Below are positions 25,390 through 36,100 of a stretch of DNA of 64,000 nucleotides, in pieces (the first letter of the stretch is position 1; every line of letters begins with the position of its first letter). This DNA comes from Actinoallomurus iriomotensis (GTDB taxonomy: Bacteria; Actinomycetota; Actinomycetes; Streptosporangiales; Streptosporangiaceae). A model generated the notes under the pieces. That model was not told the origin of the DNA. It worked only from the letters and a program-made list of their open reading frames with translations, and searched no databases. The translations under genes were made by a program, and so were the position numbers. The stretch covers positions 62,001-126,000 of the forward strand of contig NZ_BSTJ01000011.1 in NCBI RefSeq assembly GCF_030269445.1. Direction: 5' to 3'.

Positions 25390-26726
25390 CGCCCCACCAC
25401 GACTTGGTCGCCTTCCCTGAGGTCTTGGCTGGTGGCTGGGTTGACCGCGACCAGCCCGTCGGCGGAACCACCGGGGGTCACCGCGACGCGGTGATGAAGC
25501 CCGCCAGGCCCGACCACCATTACGGAGGCGGCTCCGTTAGCCGTAGTGGTGATGGCGCCTTCGGGCACGGCCAGTACCTTGCCGTCCGAGACATCCGCGT
25601 ATGCGGTGATCCGCACGTCTTGGTCAGCAAGATTGACAGCCCAATTCCCGGAGGTCGGGCTGATGTCCACCGGAATGTACGGCGTTCCCCCGTCGGCCTG
25701 CGGCGACTGCCCATCGCCGGACTGATTTCCCTTATCGCCGCCGTGGGTCGCCGTACTGCCGTCCTGACCAGTTCTTGGTGTCACAAGCTGCCCGATCTTG
25801 TCGATCTTGCCCTTGCGGGCCTTCCCACTTGCCTCGTCGAGCACCTCGACCGCCTGGCCGACTTTGACGGCACCCTTCATCCCGGGATCCAGGTGGCCCT
25901 GCAGCCGCAGGCCATTCGTAGACAGCGTGATCAGGGGGCTTCCTGCCTTATCGCCGACTCTGCCAGCCATGCGGGTGACAGTCACCTGCGGGGAGGGGAC
26001 GTACATCACCTCGGAGGCGGGCATCATGACCACCTTCTTCGTCCCAGAGGACTTCTCGTTACCGATCCTCGCCTTGGACGGTGCCTTGGCGTCATTGTTC
26101 GAGCCGCCGTTTGCGTCCGCTGGCCTGGTGCCGCTGGCCTGGGTGGGCACGGGGTAGCCAATCGCCGCGTAAAACCTCCTGACCGCGAAGGCGGTACCGC
26201 TGCCAAAGATTCCGAGCCGGTCGGAGCCGCGGCCATACCCCAGCGTGGCGAGGCCACGCTGGAGTTCGGCAACGTCCCGCCCCACATCGCCCTCCGCGAG
26301 GTCTCGGATGGCAGGTATCTTGCCGGGGAGGGCGAAGACGGGGCGATATGCCACCTCAGCCAGCACCTTCCCCGCCTTGACCTGTTGCCCCACCTTCACC
26401 TTGACCGCCGTGACGACGGAGACACCGGAGGTATTGGAGCCAGCGGCGCCATCTGGGGCGAGCGCGGTCTTCGGTGTGAAACTGACGGTTCCGCTCGCTG
26501 CGAATGTTCCGCGGAAGATGGTGTTGCGTGTCAGCTTCTTGAAGACGACGGCGGCGGTGAGGACTGTTGGTGTGGGAGGCTTTGCCTCGGCCGCCAGCTC
26601 GGCTGGTGAGCGTACCCAAGCGGAAGCGACCAGACCGACCATGGAGACCATCGCAGCCGCGACAACTCCCTGCAGCAGCATCCGCCGCCGTCGGCTCATT
26701 CGCGTCTTGGCTTCTGGCTCATCCAC
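25386..26726 (-). CDS. HlyD-family adaptor with peptidoglycan-binding domain
   Basis: 446 aa. One N-terminal membrane helix (after RRRRMLLQGVV), then a split lipoyl/beta-barrel adaptor: GVSVVTAVKVKVGQQVKAGK (lipoyl-like), a putative peptidoglycan-binding domain (DVGRDVAELQRGLATLGYG ... GTAFAVRRFYAAIGY, about 145-200), a Gly/Asn/Lys-rich insert, then VTVTRMAGRVGDKAGSPLIT. In Gram-positives such proteins link a MacB-type exporter to the wall. It overlaps the lipoprotein gene by 8 nt and the ATPase by 4 nt. Confidence 0.88.
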   Translation of the reverse strand: MDEPEAKTRMSRRRRMLLQGVVAAAMVSMVGLVASAWVRSPAELAAEAKPPTPTVLTAAVVFKKLTRNTIFRGTFAASGTVSFTPKTALAPDGAAGSNTSGVSVVTAVKVKVGQQVKAGKVLAEVAYRPVFALPGKIPAIRDLAEGDVGRDVAELQRGLATLGYGRGSDRLGIFGSGTAFAVRRFYAAIGYPVPTQASGTRPADANGGSNNDAKAPSKARIGNEKSSGTKKVVMMPASEVMYVPSPQVTVTRMAGRVGDKAGSPLITLSTNGLRLQGHLDPGMKGAVKVGQAVEVLDEASGKARKGKIDKIGQLVTPRTGQDGSTATHGGDKGNQSGDGQSPQADGGTPYIPVDISPTSGNWAVNLADQDVRITAYADVSDGKVLAVPEGAITTTANGAASVMVVGPGGLHHRVAVTPGGSADGLVAVNPATSQDLREGDQVVVGR

Positions 26727-27630
26727 TCTGAGCCCACAGTCTATCGATGTTCCTCGCGGCCTGATCGTTCTGCGCCTTCAGCTTGTTAAGTGCCTCGGCG
26801 TTTTTCTCGATATCCTTCTTCTCGTACTCCGCTTCGATCGCGAAAGAAATGCCGAGCATGTTGGTCTTTCGGACACACTCAACCTCGGCGATAGCGGTCT
26901 GGATTTCTGCTGGGGTGACCTCTGCCTTGATCGCTTCCGCAGTGCTCTGACCGGAATCCTTCCACCGTCCGTCTTTGGATGCATCCTGGGGTTCCGCGTA
27001 GTGATAACCCTTCTGTGCCATGCACGCCGACCATTTTTCGAACACGTCGAGCACCTGAGGATCCGACTGTGACTCCTTGAAATCCCGTGCCTTGAGTCCT
27101 GTTGCGATATCGCCGATTTCGTTCGGCTTCTGGCTGGCGGAAAGGTTTTCCCGCAGTATCTTCTTCTCCGCTTCTTCCGAGCACTGCATGATTGCATTTT
27201 GTAACGGCTTGTCTAGCGAGCTGAAGAGGATGGGGGCGGCAGAACCATGAGTAAATGCCGGAAGATGATACCCATACTCCCGTGCTGTCGCTAAATCACT
27301 GATTGCATACCGCCGAGTGTCATAGTATCGCCACACTCTCACATATTCAATTACCGCACGTTCGCCAGTAGCACTCAATGAAGGAAGCGTGAAACCCTTC
27401 GCCTTTACGCAATTGTCTCGCAATCTAGTTTGTATTACTTCCAGTCTTCCTTTGTGTTCGTAGTCAAGGAGATACGCCTCGAGTGGTAGATGGAGCTCAG
27501 CCATGCTCGCTGGCGTAGGTGTCGGTACTGGCGCACTACTCGCCGTTCCTCCGCTCCCACTGGATGAGCACGCCGCCGTCGAGACGAGCACCAGCGCGAG
27601 TGCCATTTGACGTGTGAATGAGAAAAGCAT
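26719..27630 (-). CDS. Exporter-associated lipoprotein, unknown family
   Basis: 303 aa. Signal peptide with lipobox VSTAAC (Cys21), then a Ser/Gly/Ala/Pro-rich tether. The mature part has four spaced cysteines (RDNCVKAKGF, IMQCSEEAEK, WSACMAQKGYH, EVECVRKTN), suggesting two disulphides, and a charged coiled-coil-like C-terminus (EYEKKDIEKNAEALNKLKAQ). I do not recognise the family. Position between a secreted peptide and the adaptor suggests substrate capture or release at the cell surface. Codons are less GC-biased than in the core. Confidence 0.75.
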   Translation of the reverse strand: MLFSFTRQMALALVLVSTAACSSSGSGGTASSAPVPTPTPASMAELHLPLEAYLLDYEHKGRLEVIQTRLRDNCVKAKGFTLPSLSATGERAVIEYVRVWRYYDTRRYAISDLATAREYGYHLPAFTHGSAAPILFSSLDKPLQNAIMQCSEEAEKKILRENLSASQKPNEIGDIATGLKARDFKESQSDPQVLDVFEKWSACMAQKGYHYAEPQDASKDGRWKDSGQSTAEAIKAEVTPAEIQTAIAEVECVRKTNMLGISFAIEAEYEKKDIEKNAEALNKLKAQNDQAARNIDRLWAQSG

Positions 27631-27715
27631 TAGTAATCTCCCCGCAAGCTCGGAGTCGGCACCGGGCCAGACGGGCCTCGGCCGGACAGCACAGCTGTCC
27701 GGCCGAGCCCAGTCC

Positions 27716-28147
27716 TTAGCTGCAGCTAGCCTTGGGATCGAAGGATGCTTCGTTGTTGCGCAGGCCGGGTGAGGTTAGGTTGCCGCCCCTGCCGCTGGGC
27801 GTCCAGTTCCAGTCCCCGCCCGCATTGATGTTGACCCACGTCGTCGATCCGCAGTTCGTGGTGTTATTCCCGATCGAGGCTGCGTTGTTCCGGACAGGGA
27901 GGCCATCGCCGGCGCCGTAGACGAACTCTTCTCCGCTGAGATTGGAGATGTACTTGTTGGATACGTAGATTCCGCCGGTGCCGTTCGGGCTGTAGTAGAG
28001 GCAGCCGGGCGAACTAGACCCGTTGCAGCTGTCATACCAGCCGCTGACTTTCACCCCGGAGCTGGCCAAGGCTGGCGTCGCAGCAAAGGCGAGAGTCGCG
28101 GCCATTAAGGCTGCAGCCCCTGTCGCTCTCCCGAGCATTCTTTCCAC
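27716..28147 (-). CDS. Small secreted protein, peptidase inhibitor I36-like
   Basis: 143-aa precursor. GTG at 28147 is chosen because AGGAAGGA lies 5 nt upstream; an ATG (28138) is 3 codons in. Signal peptide to ALASSG (about residue 32), then a ~110-aa mature domain, Gly/Asn/aromatic-rich, with four cysteines (SCNGSSSPGCLYYS, TNCGS, and a C-terminal KASCS). The pattern GCLYYSPNGTGGIY ... GLPVRNNAASIGNN resembles the SMI/I36 metalloprotease-inhibitor and lactococcin-972-like beta proteins. First gene of the exporter unit and a candidate exported substrate. Inhibitor function is inference. Confidence 0.7.
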   Translation of the reverse strand: MERMLGRATGAAALMAATLAFAATPALASSGVKVSGWYDSCNGSSSPGCLYYSPNGTGGIYVSNKYISNLSGEEFVYGAGDGLPVRNNAASIGNNTTNCGSTTWVNINAGGDWNWTPSGRGGNLTSPGLRNNEASFDPKASCS

Positions 28148-28200
28148 TGGATTCCTTCCTGCCGGGCGCGCACATAGCAAGCGCACGCTATCCTGTCAAT

Positions 28201-28239
28201 GTCAGTGATGACCCAAACTGGACTTGGGTCATCACTGAC
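28201..28239. promoter_or_regulatory. Perfect 16-bp inverted repeat upstream of the exporter unit
   Basis: Arm GTCAGTGATGACCCAA, loop of 7 nt, then its exact reverse complement. It is about 54 nt upstream of the I36-like start. There is no T-run and no gene ends here, so an operator or leader hairpin is more likely than a terminator. Each arm itself contains GTCA-N4-TGAC, as if two sites were mirrored. Confidence 0.6.
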
Positions 28240-28790
28240 CTAATCGAGAGATACCTCCTCGGCGACCATCGAGCAATGGGTCGGCGCTGGGTAATGAGTC
28301 GAACGGTAGATACGAAGCGTCGCGGATTGCGTACATTACGTGGCGACAATAGCTGTTAATCCTGGAAGAGCCGCTGTTGAGTCGGCTGGGGAAGCGTCGT
28401 GAAGCAGATATCATGTGACGCACATCACACATGATTTCCATGTGCGTACACTCAACTGTCGGCAATGCTGGACGTTGACATGCTCTTCCTGGTAAATGCC
28501 ATCTTTCTTTTGGTTGTAATAAGTGCTCGCATAAAAGTCAAGGTGAGGGCGGCTGTAGAGCCGTCGAATTGTTGTCGCGTCGGCACGTGTCTTTGGTGGC
28601 AGACGGTCACCTGTCTGCGGCCATTGCACAATGCCGTCATGTGTATAGCGTAGAAGATGTAATCGGTGGCTTTTCATCGACTTTCTGGGGCTTCGGTGGC
28701 TACTTGGTTCGTTTGCCCATGCAGTTATTTATGGCTGGATATTTTGAGGTAGACGCCTTATGGGTCACATTTTATAGAGGGGTCGTTAAT
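28240..28790. other. AT-richer intergenic region upstream of the acyltransferase
   Basis: About 550 nt with relaxed base composition and no convincing gene; holds a Crp-like site at 28414-28429. Promoters for the acyltransferase and perhaps the exporter unit should lie here. Confidence 0.4.
28414..28429. promoter_or_regulatory. Candidate Crp-family binding site
   Basis: TGTGA-CGCACA-TCACA, both half-sites perfect for the Crp/FNR consensus with the usual 6-nt spacing. It stands alone in the region upstream of the acyltransferase gene. Confidence 0.5.
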
Positions 28791-30134
28791 GTGACTGCCC
28801 CATGGATGCAGGAAGCAAGCCCTGTGATCAAGAAATCTAACGGTCCGCGAAACGCTTCTATGGCTCGCCCAGCGGTCATTCCAGCAGATACTGAGGCTCA
28901 GCGGACCGACCCGCCAGTCACGCAAATGCGGGAAGTATCCCGGCTTGCCTGGTTGGATGCGCTGCGGGGAATCGCGGCGTTGATGGTAGCCGTTCATCAT
29001 GCCTCGTACGACTATATGCCACGAGCGCGCGAGGTGATGCTGCAATGGTTTGATCCCGGTACTTACGGCGTCATGGTCTTCTTCCTGGTTAGCGGTTACA
29101 TCATTCCCGCGTCGTTGGAACGGAGCGGCAGCGTTCGCAGGTTCTGGATTAGCCGATTGGTCCGCATCTACCCTCTCTGGGTCCTCGCCTGCAGTGTGGC
29201 AGCGGCATTGATGTCGGCCGGTATTTATCGCAGCCGTGGAGGCCCTGGTGGACTCATCGCGGTCGTCGCTCATATGACGATGCTGCAGGACCTGCTCGCG
29301 GTGCACGGCATACTGAACGTGCTGTGGACGCTTTCCTATGAGATGGCGTTCTATCTGCTTACCGTGGCGCTGTTCATGCTAGGTATCCATCGTCGCTCGA
29401 TAACGGTCGCGCTTGTCTTCTCGATCGCCGGTTTACTACTCGGCGGTATCCTCCCCACGGCAGCGTTGTCCCGGGAATGGGATGGCGACATGGTGATCGT
29501 CATTACGGCGATCGCGATGGCCGGAACGGTCGTCCTCGCTTCGAGAAGATACGTCTTTGGCGGTGTTCTGGGCGGCGTTCTGGCCCTGGCCCTGGTCCTG
29601 CTGAACGGCCGGGTCAGCCCGGGCGAAGGACTGGTCATCCTGGCCGTTATGTTCACCGGCACCGCGATTTACCGTGTGGAGCGTGCACAGATCGGACGGC
29701 GTGCCATGGCGTCAGCCCTCGGGGTCGTCCTAGCCGCCACGCTGGCGACCGGAGTCTGGAGGGTCTACGGGCAGGACACGCAAGCGCAACGCGCCTGGTG
29801 TCTAACAATCGTGTCCGCAGCGGTCACGTTCGGCCTGGGCCTGGCGCTGCGACGGCGCCGCATCACGCGATCGCTGACCTTGCTCGGCCGGATGAGCTAT
29901 TCGGTATATCTGCTGCATCCGGTACTGCTCGCCGTCATGCGAGTGACATTCGGCAACGGTCCTGATCGCCCCAGTCACGGGAGCCTACCGTTGCTTATTC
30001 TTTTCGTTTCCGTCCTGCTGGTATCGAGTTGGACGGTTTGGCGCATGGTCGAGGTGCCCATGCAACGCCTGGGTCACCGGCTGGCAGTAACGAGCGACGA
30101 GAAAGAACGAACTAAAGTTGCCCCAATTTTGTAG
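28791..30134 (+). CDS. Membrane acyltransferase 3 (OafA/NodX) family protein
   Basis: 447 aa. The family N-terminus is WLDALRGIAALMVAVHHASY with the catalytic-type His, followed by FFLVSGYIIPASLER, RRFWISRLVRIYPLWVLA and about ten membrane helices; the end has YSVYLLHPVLLAVM. These proteins O-acylate surface sugars or antibiotics using acyl-CoA. GTG 28791 follows GAGGGG at 9-nt spacing; the frame is open further up but without family sequence. Its neighbours suggest island cargo. Confidence 0.85.
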   Translation: MTAPWMQEASPVIKKSNGPRNASMARPAVIPADTEAQRTDPPVTQMREVSRLAWLDALRGIAALMVAVHHASYDYMPRAREVMLQWFDPGTYGVMVFFLVSGYIIPASLERSGSVRRFWISRLVRIYPLWVLACSVAAALMSAGIYRSRGGPGGLIAVVAHMTMLQDLLAVHGILNVLWTLSYEMAFYLLTVALFMLGIHRRSITVALVFSIAGLLLGGILPTAALSREWDGDMVIVITAIAMAGTVVLASRRYVFGGVLGGVLALALVLLNGRVSPGEGLVILAVMFTGTAIYRVERAQIGRRAMASALGVVLAATLATGVWRVYGQDTQAQRAWCLTIVSAAVTFGLGLALRRRRITRSLTLLGRMSYSVYLLHPVLLAVMRVTFGNGPDRPSHGSLPLLILFVSVLLVSSWTVWRMVEVPMQRLGHRLAVTSDEKERTKVAPIL

Positions 30135-30226
30135 ATGTCATAGTTTTCTTGGGGGCGGTGGAGTCACGCTGGAACCGATGGAGGTTAAGCGCGCGGCCAT
30201 GTTTGCCTTGTGGTGTCAATCATTGT

Positions 30227-31588
<1,362 letters not shown>

Positions 31589-31638
31589 AGATCACCGATT
31601 GATCCAGAAAACTGCGGTTCAGAGGCCGTGGACGCAGT

Positions 31639-31705
31639 TTGGCGCCCTACAGGCCCATCGCCACCGGCATCATCGAGGGCACATGCCGTCACCTGATCGG
31701 CGACC
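31639..31705 (+). pseudogene. Possible fragment of another transposase
   Basis: YRPIATGIIEGTCRHLIGD resembles the C-terminal PIATGVIEGACRHLVKDR signature of ISKra4-type transposases. Only about 20 codons match, so this is tentative. Confidence 0.4.
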
Positions 31706-31824
31706 TGTGCGGATATGGCCGGACGGTGCATCGCCGTGCTGACCGCAGCGGGCACTGGAATCCATTACCGCGTCGATGTGAGCTGCGACAGCTCGGACCG
31801 CAGCACCGCCGGAGTCGGTCTGTC

Positions 31825-32573
31825 CTAAGGCCTCTGCGCGAGCAGGCTGACGAGCAGCGGGCCGAGTGGCGCCGTCGCACGCTCAGGGCTGTGTGGTGGG
31901 TCGGTCAGTACGGCGGCCATTGCCGCCGTCGGTGTCGGCCCGCCGAAGGCAGGCCGCTCTTCGACCGCGTAGAGGAGCGTGATGCCGAGACCCCAGAGAT
32001 CGGTGGCCGGTGAGCTCTCCAGCCCGCGGATCTGCTCGGGAGCCATGAAGGCCGGCGTGCCGATGAGGGCGCCCGCCTCGGTCAGCGTCGGATCACCCTC
32101 GAAGCGGGCGATGCCAAAATCAGCGAGCTTGACCGATCCGTCTTGCCGGATGAGGACGTTCGCCGGCTTGACGTCGCGATGGACGATGCAGGCCTTGTGT
32201 CTGACCATGCTCGATGTCCTGACGACGGCGTGCCGATGGCGGCGACCCGGCCGGGAGGCAGCGGACCCTCACGTTCCACCTGCTTGTCAAGCGAAAGTGC
32301 CCTGACCAGCTCCATCACGATGAGGATGGCATCGTCGTCCACCAGCACGTCGTGGACGGTCACGGCGTTCGGATGGTCGAGCCGCGCGGCCGCCCGAGCC
32401 TCGCGGAGCATTCGCGCCCGCAACTTGCCCCTCGCGTCGGAGGAGAGCCTGACCGGTGACAGCAGCTGCTTGATCGCCACCTCCCGGCCGAGTACGTTGT
32501 CCATCGCCCGCCACACGACACCCATGCCACCTCGGCCGAGCTCCTCCAGCGGCGTGAACCGGCCCGAGGACAA
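31825..32573 (-). pseudogene. Ser/Thr protein kinase, frameshifted and truncated
   Basis: The N-lobe reads FTPLEELGRGGMGVVWRAMD, EVAIKQLL (Lys) and IVMELVRALSLDKQ from ATG 32573; at about 32210 the frame shifts, and CIVHRDVKPANVLI (HRD), KLADFGIARF (DFG), GTPAFMAPEQIRG (APE) follow in the other frame. The kinase domain ends at TAG 31827 without a C-terminal tail. The frameshift falls just before the catalytic loop, so no active kinase is expected. Confidence 0.75.
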
Positions 32574-33152
32574 AGTGACGGCACCCGCTCCCGCGATGCC
32601 ACGGTCGGAGAGTGCGTCTACGAGGCGATGACGGTCGGGCGTTCCGGTACCGGAGCGGCCTGCCGGGCACGCGGCGTGACGTATGGACCGTCCACCTGCG
32701 GGCGTTGCCGTCCTCGTCGATTCCGTATCAACACCGGGAGGAAGACCAGGAGGACCAAGTCCACGAGTATGGTGCCGACCACTACGAACAGATCGGCTGA
32801 CCCAGATGACTACGCCGCTGCGGCTAGACCGTTCCGGCCCAGGACAGCAGAGACGACCTGATCAAGACCATTCAAGGGATCCTCCGCCTGGCGATTTCGA
32901 ACAGTAATCTCGCCCATTTCAGACCAGGAGGTCAAGCTGACTCATGCCTGTACACCGGCACGTCTTTGGCGTGCCCATAGGGGTGCCGATGAAGTGTCTA
33001 CGCGTGTGCCTAAGAAATGGCTAGTCGTGGGAGCGTGCCGTACGCGAGGGCGGCGGGCCGCGCCGTGCCGTACTTCCGTACCGAGGGCACGGTGAAGGGA
33101 TGGCCGCGCAGGCCCGCGTCTTCCACGGCCTCAAGGCGGCCGGGTCGTGCCG
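32574..33152. other. Mostly non-coding region with a possible membrane-protein remnant
   Basis: About 580 nt between the kinase remnant and the TPR gene. On the minus strand (about 32620-32790) a frame gives SADLFVVVGTILVDLVLLVF then LPVLIRNRRGRQ, one hydrophobic helix with basic flank, but no ATG or ribosome site. I see no other structure. Confidence 0.35.
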
Positions 33153-36100
33153 TCACGACGGCGGCACCGGGGAGTTGTCCAGGGCGTCGAGCTGGGAGCG
33201 GCAGAGCTCGGTGGCCATGTCGCCGGGGCCTTGGATCGCTTCGATGATGGCGAGGCGGCGCCGCAGGACCGGCTTGGCGGCGTGCGCGTCCCCCGCGTCG
33301 GTCAGGATCCGGGCGAGGTCCCCCAGAACGTAATAGACCTGGAGGGAGTCCGGGCCGTGGAGCGTCTCGGTGATCAGGACTGATCGTTCGAGCGCCGCCG
33401 CAGCCTCGTCGTTCCTTCCGGCCGGCCACAGGTAGTCGGTGGCCATGACGCGGAGAAGGCCGGCGACCTCGGCGGAGTCGGGGCCGAGCTCTTCGCGGAT
33501 GGCCAGCTCGCATTTCACGACGCTCTGGGCGGCGGAGCGGTCACCGTTCCCGCGGAGGCGGTCGGCCATTTCGTGCAGGGCTTCCGCGGCCGCTTCGGAG
33601 ACCGCGCCGTCCGGCGTCTTCGCGTGGTGGTCGATCTCTTCCGCGGCGGCGGCGTGGTCGCCGATCTCGTGCAGCAGAGCGACGAGGCGTGTGGCCGCCT
33701 TCGTGGTCTCGGGGTCCTTGAACGGGTAGATCTCGCGGCGGAGTCCCTGAGCCCGGCGCAGCAGGGCGGCCGCAGCGGTGGGCTCCTTGTGCCGTACGAG
33801 GTGGGCGGCGACCTGGTCGAGAAGCATGATGGCCAGGATGGGATGGCTCGCGGCGGTCTCATCGGCGAGCCCGGCCGCGTGCGGCACCAGCGGAGCGGCA
33901 CGATTCGGGGATCCGGTCAACCCGGTCAGGACCAGCATGGCGGCCTGTTCGCGGCGGTTCCGGAGCTCGTCCGGTGTGAGGCCGCGTTTGACGGCCTCCG
34001 CGACGGCCGGGCTGATGCGGGCGGCCGTCCCCTCGCGTGCCAGGAGGGCGAGCCGGGCCAGCTCGGTGAGCGGTCCGGTGAGGCCCGGGTCGGACTCGGC
34101 CGCGGCGCTCAGCGCGTCGGGCAGCAGGTCGATCGGGGCGGTCAGCCGGTCGAGCGGAATGTCGGCGGCGGGGGAGAGGAAGGCACAGATCCGCAGGAGT
34201 TCGATACCTGCGGGGTCGGTGAGCCGGCTCAGCGCGTCGTCGGGAGCCTCGGCGCTGTCGCCGGTCGTGGCGATCAGGACGTTACCGGTGCTGAGGGCGG
34301 TGAAGTGTGCGAGCTCCTCCGATGACGCGTCGGCGAAGACCAGCAGCCAGTCCGGACGGCGGGCCAGTTCGGCGGCCACCTCGGGGAGGGTGGACCGGAC
34401 TCCGATCCGTTCGGCCAGCCGGGACAGGTCGTTGAGCAGGGTGATCCGCGACCCGGCATCGATCCACCCGATGAGGGAGTGGGGGGCGGTGCGCGCGTAG
34501 GTCAGGGCGGCGTCCCTGGTGGCCGTCACGACGCGGGAGGTACGGAACGCCGCCTCGATCCGCTCGTCGTGGGCGGGGCGACCCGGGCTCCGCGGTGGCA
34601 GGCTCCGCGTCTCCGGCGTCGGGATGCCGGTCATGCGGCGGGTGACGGAGACGATTCTGCGGTCGGCGAGCTCGCGCTGCTCCACCAACCGCGTGACCAG
34701 TTTCGCCCGCTCCCGCAGGATCTCCGAGTTCCTCCTCGCCCGCCGCGCGTGTTCCTCCTGGAGGCGCGGCAGCCAGGACGAGACGCGCCGGTGGAGCGTC
34801 CTCATCTCCGCTTCGGCGTGCACGACCTCCTGGACGCGGCCGGTGGCCCTGAGCAGACGGATCCGGTGTCCCGTCAGCTTGGCGAACGCCAGCCAGCTCT
34901 GGGGGTTCTGGAGGTCGCCGTCGGTCATCCGCGCGACCACCAGGCGTTCTGCCCTGACCGCCTCTGTCGTCGCCCGCAACGCCTGCTCGACCTGGCCCGC
35001 TCGTTCGAGTTCGGCGGCCAGCGCCTGCAGTCGGCGAGCGAAACCCCGCAGGTCCTCGCTGGAGATCGGATCCACCCAGCCGGGTTCGAGCCCGTCGAGG
35101 TCCTCCGGGGTCAGCCGGCCGCCGGCGGGCGGCCCACCGCCGGTCCTCTCGACTCGTTCCGTCGGGTCCTCGCGGGTCGGTGCGTCCGTGACGGGGACGT
35201 GCTCCGCATCCCGGACCTGGGCCGGTGAGGGGCTCGGGGCCCCGGCCGCCGTGGTGTCGCCGAGCCGTTCCAGCACGTCCGCGAGGGCCTCACGGGCGCG
35301 CCGTGTCTCGGCGTGGTCGGGACCGTGGGCCGACTCGCAGAGCCCGACGGCCATCTCCAGCAGGGTCCGCGCGCGCTCCAGATCCCCGGCGCGGTGAACG
35401 ACGAGCGCGATTTCGACCGCGAAGCCGGCGGTCTTCGGGTGGCCGCGACCGCGCAGCCGGGTGGTGACCGTGAGCGCGCGCTGGAGGACCGGCAGCGCGG
35501 CGGCGAGATCGCCCGCCGAAGCCTTGGCCGCACCGAGTTCGAGCAGAACGGCGGCCACCGCCTCGTGATCGCCGTAGCGCTGCTCCTTGGCCTCGGCCAG
35601 CCGTTCCAGGGCCGCGACGACCGCGGCCTGGTCACCTCGGCGGCGCTGGACCTCGGCCAGCCGGGCCAGCGATGCGAAGACCTCAGGGTGCTTCGGGCCG
35701 TAGCCGGACTCCTTCGCCGCGGCGATGCGCTCCAGGGCCGTCGCCGCCATGTCGTCGTCGCCCTGCCTGACCAGGGAGTCGACCAGCGCGGTGGTGATGC
35801 CCGCGAAGTCGGAGTGGTCGAAGCCGAGGTGAGGTGTGTAGAGGTCGAGTAGCCGCCCGGCGACGGCGCGGGCGGCCGGGCGTTCGCCGAGCGCGGCGGT
35901 GACGTCCAGCAGGCCGCGCCCGATCGCCTCCCGTGGGCGATCCGGGGCGAAGGACGCCTCGTGGACGGCCAGGGCGCGTTCCAGCACCGTTCGCGCTCCG
36001 GCGAGGTCGCCCTCCTCCCGCAGAAGTCCGGCCAGCGGCAGCAGAGTGTCCAGGAGTTCCGGGTCGTCCGGGCCGAAGAGGCGGTCGCGGACGGCGAGCG

